From assembly GCF_018860545.1 (NCBI RefSeq), contig NZ_JAHKPN010000031.1:1-64000 (forward strand): DNA of 64,000 nucleotides, in the 5' to 3' direction. How positions within the stretch are numbered: the first letter of the stretch is position 1; the number at the start of each line of letters is the position of its first letter. Below the pieces are notes generated by a model that had not been told where the DNA came from, ran no database searches, and saw nothing but the letters and a program-made list of their open reading frames with translations. This DNA is from Winogradskyella psychrotolerans (lineage in GTDB: Bacteria; Bacteroidota; Bacteroidia; Flavobacteriales; Flavobacteriaceae). This document shows, one piece after another, positions 1 to 10,681 of the stretch. Both the position numbers and the translations under genes were made by a program.

Positions 1-14
1 TAACTTTAATCCAT

Positions 15-52
15 AAAAAAACCATCTAAAAATAAATATTTTAGATGGTTTT
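15..52 (-). terminator. Rho-independent terminator of eno
   Basis: A perfect 14-bp stem (18-31 pairs with 39-52) closes a 7-nt loop. On the minus strand it is followed by a run of six T (complement of 15-20). It lies about 60 bp past the eno stop codon. The opposite side is also T-rich, so it may work in both directions. Confidence 0.85.
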
Positions 53-63
53 GTATAATTAAG

Positions 64-89
64 ACATTTCGACTGCGCTCAATGTGACA
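64..89. repeat. Short REP-like palindromic element
   Basis: The sequence ACATT...AATGT flanks a GC-rich core (TCGACTGCGCTC) that is unlike the AT-rich surroundings. I recognise this kind of short extragenic palindrome from flavobacterial genomes. There is only one copy in the window, so the assignment rests on appearance and location between the eno stop and its terminator. Confidence 0.4.
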
Positions 90-111
90 GTAGTATAAAA
101 AGCTCTTTTAA

Positions 112-1413
<1,302 letters not shown>

Positions 1414-1471
1414 TTAATTTAAGTTATCTATAATTTTAAAGTTACAAGGTTATTACACCTAATAATTTACC

Positions 1472-1479
1472 CAAATTTA
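1472..1479 (-). promoter_or_regulatory. Candidate -7 box for eno
   Basis: The minus strand reads TAAATTTG, an exact match to the Bacteroidota TAnnTTTG -7 element, 65 bp upstream of the eno ATG and downstream of the carA terminator. I do not see a convincing TTG at the -33 position, so the support is the -7 box and its position. Confidence 0.4.
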
Positions 1480-1551
1480 CGAAAATCTATGGCGCGAAAC
1501 TTGACAAAAATCATATTTATGATAATTGCTTACGATAATGATTTCGTAACT

Positions 1552-1589
1552 AAAAAAACGCAATAAAATTGGTGTTTTATTGCGTTTTT
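1552..1589 (-). terminator. Rho-independent terminator of carA
   Basis: A perfect 15-bp stem (1554-1568 with 1575-1589) with a 6-nt loop starts 4 bp after the carA stop codon. It is followed on the minus strand by seven T (complement of 1552-1558). Confidence 0.88.
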
Positions 1590-1593
1590 GGTA

Positions 1594-2697
1594 TTATCTA
1601 TTTTTAATATTCTCTATAAACTGGTCAAACAGATATAGGGAATCATTTGGTCCAGGACTCGCTTCAGGATGGTACTGTACTGAAAAGCAGTTTTTGTCTT
1701 TTATTTTAATTCCAGCAACGGTGTGATCATTTAAATGCACATGTGTTATTTCAACATTGGCATTCGCTTCCGTTTCTTCTCTATTAATGGCAAAACCATG
1801 ATTCTGCGATGTGATTTCACCTTTACCCGTTACTAAATTTTTAACAGGATGATTAATACCACGGTGACCATTGTGCATTTTATATGTTGAAATGCCATTT
1901 GCCAACGCGATGACTTGGTGTCCTAAACAAATCCCGAATAAGGGTTTGTTGTGCGCTATGATGTCTTTAGCTAAACTGATAGCATCTGATAACGGTTCTG
2001 GATCACCAGGGCCATTAGATAAGAAATACCCATCTGGATTAAATGCTTCTAAGTCTTCAAACTTTGCATTGTACGGAAATACCTTGATGTAAGCATCGCG
2101 CTTAGCCAAATTTCTAAGAATATTTTTCTTAATACCAATGTCTAATGCTGCAATTTTATACGTCGCATTTTCATCACCAACAAAATAAGGTTCCGTGGTT
2201 GACACTTTAGATGCCAATTCTAAACCTTTCATTGATGGAAATTCTACAAGTTGCTTTTTAAGCGCTTCAATATTATCAACCTCAGTTGTAATTACAGCAT
2301 TCATAGCACCATTATCTCTAATGTAACTTACCAATGCTCTCGTATCCACATCTGCAATGGCTAAAGTATTATGCTTTTCAAAGAATTCTTCTAGAGAACT
2401 ATCAGCTGCTGGCCTACTATAATTAAAGCTAAAGTTCTTACATATTAAACCTGCTATTTTAACAGCATCAGATTCTACTTCATCTTCTTTGGTTCCGTAA
2501 TTACCAATATGTGCATTGGTCGTTACCATTAATTGTCCGTAATACGAAGGGTCTGTAAAGATTTCTTGATACCCTGTTGTACCTGTATTAAAACATACTT
2601 CACCAAAAGCAGAACCTTCTTTACCTATAGACTTACCATGAAAGATGGTTCCGTCTGCCAATAAGATAAGCGCTTTTTTTCTTTGTTGATATTTCAT
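1594..2697 (-). CDS. carA: Carbamoyl-phosphate synthase small subunit
   Basis: This is the glutaminase subunit of carbamoyl-phosphate synthase. It releases ammonia from glutamine for the large subunit in arginine and pyrimidine synthesis. The 367-residue protein has the N-terminal CPSase small-chain domain (about 1-150, with FNTGTTGYQEIFTDPSY) and a C-terminal class I glutamine amidotransferase domain. The nucleophile cysteine is in FGICLGHQ, and the catalytic His and Glu are in QYHPEASPGP. No carB gene lies beside it in the window, so the two subunits are encoded apart here. It is followed at once by its own terminator. Confidence 0.97.
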   Translation of the reverse strand: MKYQQRKKALILLADGTIFHGKSIGKEGSAFGEVCFNTGTTGYQEIFTDPSYYGQLMVTTNAHIGNYGTKEDEVESDAVKIAGLICKNFSFNYSRPAADSSLEEFFEKHNTLAIADVDTRALVSYIRDNGAMNAVITTEVDNIEALKKQLVEFPSMKGLELASKVSTTEPYFVGDENATYKIAALDIGIKKNILRNLAKRDAYIKVFPYNAKFEDLEAFNPDGYFLSNGPGDPEPLSDAISLAKDIIAHNKPLFGICLGHQVIALANGISTYKMHNGHRGINHPVKNLVTGKGEITSQNHGFAINREETEANANVEITHVHLNDHTVAGIKIKDKNCFSVQYHPEASPGPNDSLYLFDQFIENIKNR

Positions 2698-2872
2698 GTG
2701 TGTTGTGTGTAACTTAACTCTACTATTATGTTGTTGATTTCACTGCGTTAGTGATTGAACGATTTGTTTGAGCTCCTCGCAGAGAGCGAGTAGTGAAAGC
2801 GCGACGGAATTAGTTTTCTAAAAAACTAATTGGGTAACGCCCAAATGATCAATCAATATATTTGCAAAAGTC
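2698..2872. other. Intergenic region upstream of carA with hairpins
   Basis: No coding sequence is supported between the carA start and the rplQ terminator. A perfect hairpin (10-bp arms 2808-2817 and 2822-2831) and a GC-rich stretch at about 2770-2806 with alternating GCGAG/CTCGC segments stand out from the AT-rich background and look like extragenic palindromic DNA. I found no TAnnTTTG box facing carA, so its promoter is not identified. Confidence 0.4.
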
Positions 2873-2908
2873 CAAAAAAAAAGGATAAACTGAAACAGTC
2901 TATCCTTT
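2873..2908 (-). terminator. Rho-independent terminator of the rplQ end of the ribosomal block
   Basis: The arms 2880-2887 and 2901-2908 (AAAGGATA/TATCCTTT) are extended by ACTG/CAGT around a 3-nt loop, with a single A-C mismatch. On the minus strand the stem is followed by eight T. It is about 120 bp past the rplQ stop and closes the long ribosomal protein block. Confidence 0.85.
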
Positions 2909-3025
2909 ATATTTATAAATGCTTATTAACACTCAATAATCGAGATTTGAATAATGCGAAAGCTAGTGCGAAATTTTTATTCATATTGAATTTGAAATCT
3001 TCTAGTACTTTCGTTAGCATTTTTA

Positions 3026-3505
3026 CTATTCTTCTTCGTTTGAAGCTTTAGTTTCAGTAGCAGCTGGTGCTGTTGCAGCAGCCTTACTTCCACCTCTTCT
3101 ACTTCTACGTGTTGTTTTCTTAGGTGCTTTACCAGCGTTGTAGATTTCGTTGTAATCAACTAACTCTATCATTGCCATATCAGCGTTATCACCAAGTCTA
3201 TTTCCTAATTTGATGATTCTTGTATATCCACCTGGACGATCACCAATTTTTGGTGCTACATCTCTAAACAATTCAGCAACCGCATCCGTTTGTCTAAGCT
3301 TAGCCATAACAATACGTCTGTTGTGTGTTGTATCTGATTTAGATTTTGTAATCATTGGCTCTACAAACTGCTTTAAAGCTTTCGCTTTTGCAACTGTTGT
3401 GTTAATACGTTTGTGCTCTATTAAAGAACAAGCCATATTAGCTAACATTGCTTTTCTGTGTGCTGTTTGTCTACCTAAGTGGTTGAATTTTTTTCCGTGT
3501 CTCAT
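3026..3505 (-). CDS. rplQ: 50S ribosomal protein L17
   Basis: L17 binds 23S rRNA near the peptide exit tunnel region of the large subunit. The N-terminus [20 protein letters not shown] is diagnostic. At 159 residues it is longer than the roughly 120-127 residues common elsewhere. The extra C-terminal tail (from about residue 128) is first basic ([10 protein letters not shown]) and then alanine-rich and acidic, ending in NEEE. Such tails are usual in Bacteroidota. It is the last gene of the block, after rpoA, and is followed by a terminator. Confidence 0.97.
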   Translation of the reverse strand: MRHGKKFNHLGRQTAHRKAMLANMACSLIEHKRINTTVAKAKALKQFVEPMITKSKSDTTHNRRIVMAKLRQTDAVAELFRDVAPKIGDRPGGYTRIIKLGNRLGDNADMAMIELVDYNEIYNAGKAPKKTTRRSRRGGSKAAATAPAATETKASNEEE

Positions 3506-3621
3506 GACTCTTGTTTTATCATCTTGCTACCAAACTCTTTTTTGAGGAGCAAAATATGATTAATAATAATTATTTTAAATATGAATGCCATTCCCATAAA
3601 AACAGGAATGGCATACTATAT

Positions 3622-4614
3622 TTAGTCTTTATCTAATTTATATTTACTTAAATCCATTCCGAAGTTTAAACCTTTAACATTTACTAGTTCTTCTAGCTCT
3701 GTTAAAGACTTCTTACCGAAGTTTCTGAATTTCATTAAATCATTTTTGTTGAAAGATACTAAATCACCTAAAGTATCTACTTCTGCTGCTTTCAAACAGT
3801 TAAGCGCACGTACAGAAAGGTCCATATCAACTAATTTAGTTTTCAATAGTTGTCTCATGTGAAGTGATTCTTCATCATAAGTTTCAGTCTGTGCAATTTC
3901 ATCAGCTTCTAAAGTGATACGCTCATCAGAGAATAACATGAAGTGGTGAATTAATATTTTAGCCGCTTCTGTTAAAGCATCTTTAGGATTGATAGAGCCA
4001 TCAGTTCTGATTTCAAAAACTAATTTTTCGTAATCCGTTTTTTGCTCAACACGGAAGTTTTCGATAGCATATTTTACATTCTGGATTGGTGTAAAAATTG
4101 AATCTGTAAAGATAGTTCCGATTGCAGCTGAAGACTTTTTGTTTTCTTCTGCAGGTACGTAACCTCTTCCTTTTTCAATAGTCAATTCCATATTAATGTT
4201 TACTTTAGGATCTAAGTTACAGATTACTAAATCTGTATTTAACACTTGGAAACCTGAGATAAACTTCTGGAAGTCACCAGCTGTAATTTGATTTTGTCCT
4301 GAGATAGAAATTGTAACAGTTTCGTTATCAACTTCATCAATTTGACGCTTAAAGTTTACTTGCTTTAAGTTCAAAATCATTTCAGTAACATCTTCTACAA
4401 CACCTGCGATAGTAGAAAACTCGTGATCTACACCTTCTATTCTCACTGATGTTATTGCAAAACCTTCTAAAGAAGATAATAATACTCTTCGTAAAGCATT
4501 ACCAACTGTTAATCCGTAACCTGGTTCTAGTGGTCTGAATTCGAATTTACCTTCGAAATCAGTAGAATCAATCATAATTACCTTATCGGGCTTTTGAAAA
4601 TTTAATATTGCCAT
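3622..4614 (-). CDS. rpoA: DNA-directed RNA polymerase subunit alpha
   Basis: The alpha subunit dimerises to nucleate RNA polymerase assembly and contacts upstream DNA and activators. The 330-residue length is standard. The N-terminal domain (about 1-235) contains [25 protein letters not shown]. The C-terminal domain (about 255-325) contains the helix-hairpin-helix segment [15 protein letters not shown]. It sits between rpsD and rplQ, as in the classical alpha operon. Confidence 0.98.
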   Translation of the reverse strand: MAILNFQKPDKVIMIDSTDFEGKFEFRPLEPGYGLTVGNALRRVLLSSLEGFAITSVRIEGVDHEFSTIAGVVEDVTEMILNLKQVNFKRQIDEVDNETVTISISGQNQITAGDFQKFISGFQVLNTDLVICNLDPKVNINMELTIEKGRGYVPAEENKKSSAAIGTIFTDSIFTPIQNVKYAIENFRVEQKTDYEKLVFEIRTDGSINPKDALTEAAKILIHHFMLFSDERITLEADEIAQTETYDEESLHMRQLLKTKLVDMDLSVRALNCLKAAEVDTLGDLVSFNKNDLMKFRNFGKKSLTELEELVNVKGLNFGMDLSKYKLDKD

Positions 4615-4707
4615 ATGTTCTTCGTTTTAATTGTTATTTAGTTGCGCGGTTTATAAGTATGAAGAAGACTATAAACCCTTTGGCCAAATACCAATATGAT
4701 TAATTTA

Positions 4708-5313
4708 TTATTTAGAGTAAAGTTCAACGATTAACTGCTCGTTGATTTGTTCTGGAATTTGAATTCTAGCAGGAACAGCAACATAAGTACCTTCCATTGA
4801 TCCTGTATTCCATGTAATCCATTCGTAAACATTACTAGAATTCGATAATGAATTTTGAATCGCTTCTAATGATTTAGATTTCTCTCTAACACCAACAACA
4901 TCTCCAGCTTTTAATTGGTAAGAAGGAATGTTTACCTTTTCACCATTTACTGTAATGTGTCTGTGCGATACTAATTGTCTAGCTCCACTTCTTGAAGGAG
5001 AGATCCCCATTCTAAATACAACGTTGTCTAAACGAGACTCACATAATTGAAGTAATACTTCACCTGTAATTCCTTTAGCAGAAGTTGCTCTTTTAAACAT
5101 GTTTCTGAATTGCTTTTCTAATATACCATAAGTATATTTAGCTTTTTGCTTCTCCATTAACTGAATTGAGTATTCAGATTTTTTACCACGACGACGGTTG
5201 TTACCGTGTTGTCCTGGTGGATAATTTCTTTTTTCGAAGGCTTTGTCGTCTCCGAAGATAGCTTGTCCGAATTTACGGGCTATTTTAGTTTTAGGACCAG
5301 TATATCTTGCCAT
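4708..5313 (-). CDS. rpsD: 30S ribosomal protein S4
   Basis: S4 is a primary 16S rRNA-binding protein that nucleates small-subunit assembly. The 201-residue protein has the N-terminal [16 protein letters not shown] segment and an S4 RNA-binding domain at about 92-155 ([11 protein letters not shown]...[14 protein letters not shown]). The N-terminal zinc cysteines of the C+ form are absent, so this is a zinc-independent S4. A 216-bp gap with a strong hairpin separates it from rpsK, which may make rpsD-rpoA-rplQ a sub-operon. Confidence 0.97.
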   Translation of the reverse strand: MARYTGPKTKIARKFGQAIFGDDKAFEKRNYPPGQHGNNRRRGKKSEYSIQLMEKQKAKYTYGILEKQFRNMFKRATSAKGITGEVLLQLCESRLDNVVFRMGISPSRSGARQLVSHRHITVNGEKVNIPSYQLKAGDVVGVREKSKSLEAIQNSLSNSSNVYEWITWNTGSMEGTYVAVPARIQIPEQINEQLIVELYSK

Positions 5314-5415
5314 TTTAAATTGTTTTTTAAGAGTGATAAATGAATTAAGGTCTTAATCTTATCCTTCAAAAATCGTTGATCTCTTGTTGATACTTGTTAA
5401 TAATTTTTCAGTTTG

Positions 5416-5423
5416 CAAATTTA
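5416..5423 (-). promoter_or_regulatory. Possible -7 box for rpsD-rpoA-rplQ
   Basis: TAAATTTG on the minus strand matches the Bacteroidota -7 consensus and lies just past the hairpin, about 100 bp before the rpsD ATG. No TTG is seen at the expected -33 distance, where the hairpin arm lies. It is a weak candidate. Confidence 0.3.
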
Positions 5424-5428
5424 TACAA

Positions 5429-5471
5429 AATAAACTAATATCAGCACATAAATGTGAGATATTAGTTTATT
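5429..5471 (-). terminator. Long hairpin between rpsK and rpsD (terminator or attenuator)
   Basis: A perfect 14-bp outer stem (5429-5442 with 5458-5471) continues through a small bulge into a 4-bp CACA/TGTG inner stem with a TAAA loop. The minus-strand T-run after it is short (TTTTG), so termination may be partial. It lies about 60 bp past the rpsK stop. Confidence 0.6.
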
Positions 5472-5529
5472 AATAAATATGAGTATGTTTTCTAACGGTT
5501 ATTTGTCAGAAATCTAAATAGAATTCAGA

Positions 5530-5913
5530 TTAAACTCTACGTCTTTTTGGTGGACGACAACCGTTATGTGGTAATGGAGTTACATCAATAATTTCTGAAA
5601 CTTCAATACCTGCATTGTGTATAGATCTGATTGCAGATTCTCTACCGTTACCAGGTCCTTTAACGTATACTTTCACTTTCTTTAAACCAGCTTCTTTAGC
5701 TACTGCTGATGCATCTTCTGCAGCTAACTGTGCAGCGTATGGAGTATTCTTTTTAGAACCTCTAAAGCCCATTTTACCAGCTGATGACCATGAAATAACG
5801 TCACCTTTTTTGTTTGTTAAAGAGATAATGATGTTGTTAAAAGATGCAGTGATATGAGCTTCTCCTATTGCATCAACTATAACTTTACGTTTTTTAGTAC
5901 TTGCTTTTGCCAT
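5530..5913 (-). CDS. rpsK: 30S ribosomal protein S11
   Basis: S11 lies on the platform of the small subunit and helps form the mRNA exit channel. The 127-residue length is standard. Conserved features are the central [14 protein letters not shown] segment and the C-terminal [15 protein letters not shown], which marks a complete C-terminus. It lies between rpsM and rpsD, 101 bp after rpsM. Confidence 0.97.
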   Translation of the reverse strand: MAKASTKKRKVIVDAIGEAHITASFNNIIISLTNKKGDVISWSSAGKMGFRGSKKNTPYAAQLAAEDASAVAKEAGLKKVKVYVKGPGNGRESAIRSIHNAGIEVSEIIDVTPLPHNGCRPPKRRRV

Positions 5914-6014
5914 TATATTTTTAGCTTTTAGTATTAGTTTATAGTCGCTAGAATCCTAAACCGTTAAATTTCAAACAGATTCTTTCCAACGTCTAATAGA
6001 CTAAAGACTATTTA

Positions 6015-6389
6015 TTACTTAGTTACTTTCTTCTTGTTAGCAACTGTTTTACGTCTTCCTTTTCTTGTACGCGAGTTATTCTTAGTACGTTGTCCTCTCA
6101 ATGGAAGCCCAACTCTATGACGAATACCTCTGTAACATCCTATATCCATTAATCGCTTAATGTTCATCTGAGTCTCAGAACGTAATTCACCTTCGATTTT
6201 AAAAGTACCAACAGTTTCACGGATCGCTCCAATTTCATCGTCAGTCCAATCTTGTACTTTTGTGTTCTCGTCAACTTTAGCAGCAGCTAAAATTTCTTTT
6301 GCTCTACTTCTACCTACTCCGTAGATATAAGTTAAAGAGATAACACCTCTTTTCTGTTTTGGTATGTCTACACCTGCAATTCTTGCCAT
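6015..6389 (-). CDS. rpsM: 30S ribosomal protein S13
   Basis: S13 is at the head of the small subunit and contacts the large subunit and the P-site tRNA. The protein is 124 residues. [20 protein letters not shown], the helix-two-turn-helix segment [13 protein letters not shown] and the basic tail [18 protein letters not shown] are all present. The start is 2 bp after the rpmJ stop. Confidence 0.97.
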   Translation of the reverse strand: MARIAGVDIPKQKRGVISLTYIYGVGRSRAKEILAAAKVDENTKVQDWTDDEIGAIRETVGTFKIEGELRSETQMNIKRLMDIGCYRGIRHRVGLPLRGQRTKNNSRTRKGRRKTVANKKKVTK

Positions 6390-6391
6390 AA

Positions 6392-6508
6392 TTACCCTTG
6401 TCTTTGTTTGAATCTAGGATTCTTTTTGTTAATGACGTAAAGTCTACCTTTTCTGCGCACCAACTTACAGTCTGCGCTTCTTTTCTTTACTGATGCTCTA
6501 ACTTTCAT
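6392..6508 (-). CDS. rpmJ: 50S ribosomal protein L36 (zinc-independent form)
   Basis: This 38-codon gene was found by translating the gap between infA and rpsM. It begins [15 protein letters not shown] and ends NPRFKQRQG, the expected full length for L36. The canonical L36 zinc ligands are three cysteines and one histidine (positions 11, 14, 27 and 33 by alignment with E. coli L36 from memory). Here position 11 is Ser, 14 is Cys, 27 is Asn and 33 is Phe, so zinc cannot be bound in the usual way. The gene is packed 4 bp after infA and 2 bp before rpsM. Confidence 0.95.
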   Translation of the reverse strand: MKVRASVKKRSADCKLVRRKGRLYVINKKNPRFKQRQG

Positions 6509-6512
6509 CGTT

Positions 6513-6728
6513 TTAGTATCTATATGTTATGCGAGCCTTCGTTAAATCGTAAGGACTCATTTCTAATTTCACTTTATCACCTGGTAACAACTTAATATAA
6601 TGCATACGCATTTTACCAGAGATATGTGCGGTCACTATATGACCATTTTCTAATTCAACACGAAACATAGCATTTGATAATGCTTCTATAATTGTTCCAT
6701 CTTGTTCTATTGCTGCTTGTTTTGCCAT
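6513..6728 (-). CDS. infA: Translation initiation factor IF-1
   Basis: IF-1 is a single S1-like OB-fold that binds the ribosomal A site during initiation. At 71 residues it has the normal length. It shows the conserved [20 protein letters not shown] and [17 protein letters not shown] segments and ends in [11 protein letters not shown]. It lies between secY and rpmJ, the usual position. Confidence 0.97.
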   Translation of the reverse strand: MAKQAAIEQDGTIIEALSNAMFRVELENGHIVTAHISGKMRMHYIKLLPGDKVKLEMSPYDLTKARITYRY

Positions 6729-6737
6729 AATAATATC

Positions 6738-8099
6738 TTATTGCGCCACTGCTTTTCTGTTCTTACCAGTTTTCATCAAACCATCATAATGCTTATTCAA
6801 TAAATAAGAATTAATCTGTTGCATTGTATCTATAGCAACACCTACCATAATTAGTAATGATGTACCACCAAAGAATAATGCCCAACCTGCTTGAACGTTC
6901 ATTAATTTCATAACAAATGCTGGAAAAACAGCCACTAAAGCTAGAAATATAGAACCTGGTAAGGTTATTTGTGACATAATTTTGTCTAAGTACTCAGATG
7001 TTTCTGATCCTGGACGTATACCTGGAATAAATCCTCCACTACGTTTTAAATCATCAGCCATTTTGTTTGTTGGTACCGTAATTGCCGTATAAAAATAAGT
7101 AAACACTATAATTAATAAAGCAAACATTAAATTATACCAAAACCCAAACATATCTTGGAAGTTCGTTTGCATCCATGCTCCAGTACTTGTATCTTTTAAC
7201 CATGTAGAACCACCGATTAAACTAGGTACAAACATAATTGCTTGTGCGAAGATAATTGGCATTACACCAGAGGCGTTAAGCTTTAATGGTAAAAACTGAC
7301 GTGATCCAAATACATTCTTTTCGTAACCTCCAGTAGCTGTTCTTCGTGCATACTGAACCGCAATTTTTCTAACCGCCATTACTAAGAATATAGATGCTAA
7401 GATAATGAGTAACCAAATTACCATTTCGATAAGGATCATCATAAATCCACCATTACCTTCTAATCTAGAAGCTGCATTTTGAATAAATGATTGTGGTAAC
7501 GTAGCAATAATACCAACCATAATTAATAATGAAATACCATTTCCAATTCCCTTATCTGTAATTTTTTCACCTAACCACATTGCGAAAACACAACCTGTTA
7601 CCAAAATAATCACTGAAGAGAAATAGAACATATTTTCACTAAAACCAGGAACAAGCATAGCACTCATTGAAGTTGAACCAGATAAACTAGGGATACTAGC
7701 TAAATAACCTGGCGCTTGCACTAAACAAATACCAATTGTTAACCAACGTGTAATTTGAGTAATTTTCTTCTGACCACTAGCTCCTTCTTTCTGGAGTTTC
7801 TGTAAATAAGGAATCGCAATACCCATTAATTGAACAACAATGGATGCAGAAATGTAAGGCATAATACCCAACGCAAATACTGAGGCATTCGCAAAAGCTC
7901 CACCTGTAAATGCATTTAACAATCCTAATATACCACCGTCCATACCAGCTTGTAGACCACCTAATGCATCAATATTAATACCAGGTAACACAACCTGAGC
8001 ACCAAAACGATACACTAATAACAAACCTAAGGTTAAGAGAATTCTATCCTTAAGCTCTGTGATCTTCCAAACGTTTTTTAATGTTTCTATTATTTTCAT
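6738..8099 (-). CDS. secY: Protein translocase subunit SecY
   Basis: SecY forms the protein-conducting channel of the Sec translocon in the inner membrane. The 453-residue protein shows about ten hydrophobic segments. Recognisable conserved parts are the plug/TM2 region (LGIMPYISASIVVQLM), the TM4-5 region with GEKITDKGIGNGISLLI, and the cytoplasmic loop GGFIPGIRPGSETSEYLD. It follows rplO by 9 bp and precedes infA by 9 bp in the spc operon. Confidence 0.98.
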   Translation of the reverse strand: MKIIETLKNVWKITELKDRILLTLGLLLVYRFGAQVVLPGINIDALGGLQAGMDGGILGLLNAFTGGAFANASVFALGIMPYISASIVVQLMGIAIPYLQKLQKEGASGQKKITQITRWLTIGICLVQAPGYLASIPSLSGSTSMSAMLVPGFSENMFYFSSVIILVTGCVFAMWLGEKITDKGIGNGISLLIMVGIIATLPQSFIQNAASRLEGNGGFMMILIEMVIWLLIILASIFLVMAVRKIAVQYARRTATGGYEKNVFGSRQFLPLKLNASGVMPIIFAQAIMFVPSLIGGSTWLKDTSTGAWMQTNFQDMFGFWYNLMFALLIIVFTYFYTAITVPTNKMADDLKRSGGFIPGIRPGSETSEYLDKIMSQITLPGSIFLALVAVFPAFVMKLMNVQAGWALFFGGTSLLIMVGVAIDTMQQINSYLLNKHYDGLMKTGKNRKAVAQ

Positions 8100-8108
8100 C
8101 CTATAATC

Positions 8109-8561
8109 TTATAAAGTTACAGCTTCACCACCAGCAGCTTCAATAGCAGCCTTTGCCGTAGCAGTAAATTTATGAGCAGTTACTGTTAATTTTGATTTTA
8201 ACTCACCTCTACCTAAGATTTTCACAAGTTCGTTTTTACCAACTAAACCTAAAGATAATAGCGTTTCAAAATCAACACCATCCTTAATTACTTTTTCATC
8301 TACTAACTTCTGTAAAGTATCTAAGTTAATACCTTGATACTCTACTCTGTTAATATTTGTAAATCCAAATTTAGGAACACGTCTTTGTAATGGCATTTGA
8401 CCACCTTCAAATCCTAATTTCTTAGAATAACCTGAACGTGACTTTGCTCCTTTGTGACCACGAGTAGCAGTACCACCTTTACCAGAACCTTGTCCACGTC
8501 CAATACGCTTTCCTTGATTTTTTACTGAACCTTCTGCAGGTTTTAAATTACTTAAATCCAT
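8109..8561 (-). CDS. rplO: 50S ribosomal protein L15
   Basis: L15 is a late-assembly protein of the large subunit. The 150-residue protein starts MDLSNLKPAEGSVKNQGKRI and carries the glycine- and lysine-rich N-terminal extension (GRGQGSGKGGTATRGHKGAK) that threads into 23S rRNA. The C-terminal half has the conserved ILGRGELKSKLTVTAHKFT. It lies between rpmD and secY. Confidence 0.97.
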   Translation of the reverse strand: MDLSNLKPAEGSVKNQGKRIGRGQGSGKGGTATRGHKGAKSRSGYSKKLGFEGGQMPLQRRVPKFGFTNINRVEYQGINLDTLQKLVDEKVIKDGVDFETLLSLGLVGKNELVKILGRGELKSKLTVTAHKFTATAKAAIEAAGGEAVTL

Positions 8562-8576
8562 TGTTAAGTTATATTA

Positions 8577-8756
8577 TTAAGCTTCTTCTACAGAAACTAA
8601 GTGTTCAACTTTTCTAACCATACCAAGAATACTTGATGTAGCTTCGTGCTCTTTTGTTTGACCAATCTTATTTAAACCTAAAGCTTCTAATGTTAGCTTT
8701 TGTCTTTTAGTACGATTGATTGCACTTTTTACTTTAGTTACTTTAATCTTTGCCAT
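8577..8756 (-). CDS. rpmD: 50S ribosomal protein L30
   Basis: This 59-codon gene fills the gap between rpsE and rplO and was read directly from the sequence. It begins MAKIKVTKVKSAINRTKRQK and contains LEALGLNKIG and SILGMVRKVEHLV, which match the compact beta-alpha-beta-alpha-beta fold of bacterial L30. The ATG is 11 bp after the rpsE stop. Its place between S5 and L15 is the classical spc order. Confidence 0.95.
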   Translation of the reverse strand: MAKIKVTKVKSAINRTKRQKLTLEALGLNKIGQTKEHEATSSILGMVRKVEHLVSVEEA

Positions 8757-8767
8757 CTTGTCCTTGA

Positions 8768-9292
8768 TTATCCGTTAAATACTTTTTCAAGTGAAATTCC
8801 ACGCTCTTTAGCCACAGACTTAGCATCTCTCAATTGTAATAAAGCGTCAAAAGTTGCTTTTACCACGTTGTGAGGGTTAGAAGATCCTTGTGATTTAGAT
8901 AATACATCATGTACACCTACTGCTTCAAGAACAACTCTTACCGCACCACCTGCAATAACACCTGTACCAGGTGCAGCTGGAATAATGTTAACTCTAGCAC
9001 CACCATATTTACCTTTTTGTTCATGTGGAATAGTACCTTTAAGAATAGGAATTCTTACTAAGTTTTTCTTAGCATCTTCAATTGCTTTTGCAATTGCAGT
9101 AGCTACATCCTTAGATTTACCTAAACCTTGACCTACAACATTTGTTTCGTCACCTACAACAACAATTGCAGAAAAACCAAATGCTCTACCACCTTTTGTT
9201 ACTTTGGTTACACGCTGCACGCCAACTAAGCGATCTTTTAATTCTAATCCGCTTGGTTTAACAAGCTCTGCGTTTTTATATTTTTGATACAT
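8768..9292 (-). CDS. rpsE: 30S ribosomal protein S5
   Basis: S5 lies at the mRNA entry channel and affects decoding fidelity. The 174-residue protein has the N-terminal double-stranded-RNA-binding fold ([22 protein letters not shown]) and the C-terminal domain with [21 protein letters not shown]. Full length, 6 bp after rplR. Confidence 0.97.
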   Translation of the reverse strand: MYQKYKNAELVKPSGLELKDRLVGVQRVTKVTKGGRAFGFSAIVVVGDETNVVGQGLGKSKDVATAIAKAIEDAKKNLVRIPILKGTIPHEQKGKYGGARVNIIPAAPGTGVIAGGAVRVVLEAVGVHDVLSKSQGSSNPHNVVKATFDALLQLRDAKSVAKERGISLEKVFNG

Positions 9293-9298
9293 AATGTC

Positions 9299-9655
9299 TT
9301 AAAATTTAAGTCCTCCTTCTCTAGCACCTTCTGCTAATGATTTTACTCTTCCATGATATAAGTAACCACCTCTATCAAAAGAAATAGTTTCAACACCAGC
9401 CTTAATAGCTTTTTCTGCTACAGATTTACCTACTAAAGTAGCTATCTCTGATTTATTCCCTTCAGACTTTACAATGTCCTTGTCTCTTGAAGATGCAGCA
9501 GCTAAAGTTTTACCAGTTACATCATCTACGATCTGAGCATAAATTTCTTTATTACTTCTAAAAACAGCTAATCTTGGTTTTGTTGCCGTACCAGATACTA
9601 CCTTACGGATTCTGTTTTTTATTCTTAATCTTCTTTCGTTCTTTGTCAATGCCAT
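9299..9655 (-). CDS. rplR: 50S ribosomal protein L18
   Basis: L18 binds 5S rRNA in the central protuberance. The 118-residue protein has the basic N-terminus ([19 protein letters not shown]), the segment [19 protein letters not shown] and the C-terminal [24 protein letters not shown] in two conserved pieces. It lies between rplF and rpsE with 10- and 6-bp gaps. Confidence 0.97.
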   Translation of the reverse strand: MALTKNERRLRIKNRIRKVVSGTATKPRLAVFRSNKEIYAQIVDDVTGKTLAAASSRDKDIVKSEGNKSEIATLVGKSVAEKAIKAGVETISFDRGGYLYHGRVKSLAEGAREGGLKF

Positions 9656-9665
9656 AACTTAATTA

Positions 9666-10208
9666 TTAAGCTGATTTACCTGCTTTTCTTCTAATTTCTT
9701 CACCAACAAACTTGATCCCTTTTCCTTTGTAAGGCTCTGGCTTTCTAAAACCACGAATCTTTGCAGCAACTTGGCCAACTAATTGTTTGTCAAAAGACGT
9801 TAATTTTACTCTTGGATTTTTACCTTTTTCAGAAATAGTCTCAATAGACACTTCTGGTGCGATATCCATAACAATGTTATGAGAAAATCCTACGGCTAAA
9901 TCTAATTTTTGTCCTTGATTAGATGCTCTATAACCTACACCAACTAACTCTAGTTCTTTGGTCCAACCTTTAGAAACACCTTCTATCATATTAGCAATTA
10001 ATGCTCTATAAAGACCATGTTTTGCTCTTAAATCTTTTTTATCAGAAGAACGCTCTAATGTAATAGTACCATCTTCTAATTTTACTTCAATTTCCGAATA
10101 TTCTTGAGTTAATTCACCTAATTTACCTTTAGCAGTAATTACGTTATCTTTAATCTCAACTGTTACACCTTCAGGAACTGTTATTGGGTTTTTACCTATT
10201 CTTGACAT
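9666..10208 (-). CDS. rplF: 50S ribosomal protein L6
   Basis: L6 stabilises the large subunit near the factor-binding site. The 180-residue protein has the two L6 domains and the strongly conserved C-terminus KPEPYKGKGIKFVGEEIRRK. The start MSRIGKNPI is diagnostic. It lies between rpsH and rplR. Confidence 0.97.
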   Translation of the reverse strand: MSRIGKNPITVPEGVTVEIKDNVITAKGKLGELTQEYSEIEVKLEDGTITLERSSDKKDLRAKHGLYRALIANMIEGVSKGWTKELELVGVGYRASNQGQKLDLAVGFSHNIVMDIAPEVSIETISEKGKNPRVKLTSFDKQLVGQVAAKIRGFRKPEPYKGKGIKFVGEEIRRKAGKSA

Positions 10209-10220
10209 AATTTCCTGTTT

Positions 10221-10619
10221 TTAGTATACGTAACATAAAACTTCACCACCAACATTTTCTCTCTGCGCTTGTTTACCTGTCATCACACCGTGAGACGTAG
10301 AAACGATTGCAATACCTAATCCGTTAAGGATTCTTGGCATCTCGTTAGAAGAAGCATATTTACGTAAACCTGGTTTACTAATTCTTTGAATTTTTTTGAT
10401 GACTGACTCTTTAGTATCTTTATTGTACTTCAAAGCAATTTTGATAGTACCTTGTACTGTAGAATCGTCAAACTTATAACTTAAGATAAATCCTTGATCG
10501 AATAAAATCTTAGTCATTTCTTTTTTTAAGTTAGATGCAGGAATTTCAACCACTCTGTGATTTGCCTTAACTGCGTTTCTAACTCGCGTTAAATAATCCG
10601 CTATTGGATCTGTGTTCAT
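10221..10619 (-). CDS. rpsH: 30S ribosomal protein S8
   Basis: S8 is a primary 16S rRNA-binding protein that folds the central domain and, in enterobacteria, represses the spc operon by binding its mRNA. The 132-residue protein begins MNTDPIADYLTRVRNA and has the conserved STSHGVMTGKQAQRENVGGE segment. A 62-bp gap separates it from rpsN. I did not identify an S8-type mRNA target nearby. Confidence 0.97.
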   Translation of the reverse strand: MNTDPIADYLTRVRNAVKANHRVVEIPASNLKKEMTKILFDQGFILSYKFDDSTVQGTIKIALKYNKDTKESVIKKIQRISKPGLRKYASSNEMPRILNGLGIAIVSTSHGVMTGKQAQRENVGGEVLCYVY

Positions 10620-10681
10620 ATGTATTAATTTGCGGTAGCGGTTTTCGACACTATTGTCAAACCTGAAACCAATTTATAATT

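Noticed and set aside
2830-3051. 73-codon plus-strand open frame near the rplQ terminator, preceded by a TATATTTG box
   Set aside because: It is translated low-complexity AT-rich DNA that crosses the terminator hairpin and the end of rplQ in antisense, with no recognisable protein features. The TATATTTG at 2,857 is likely a chance match.
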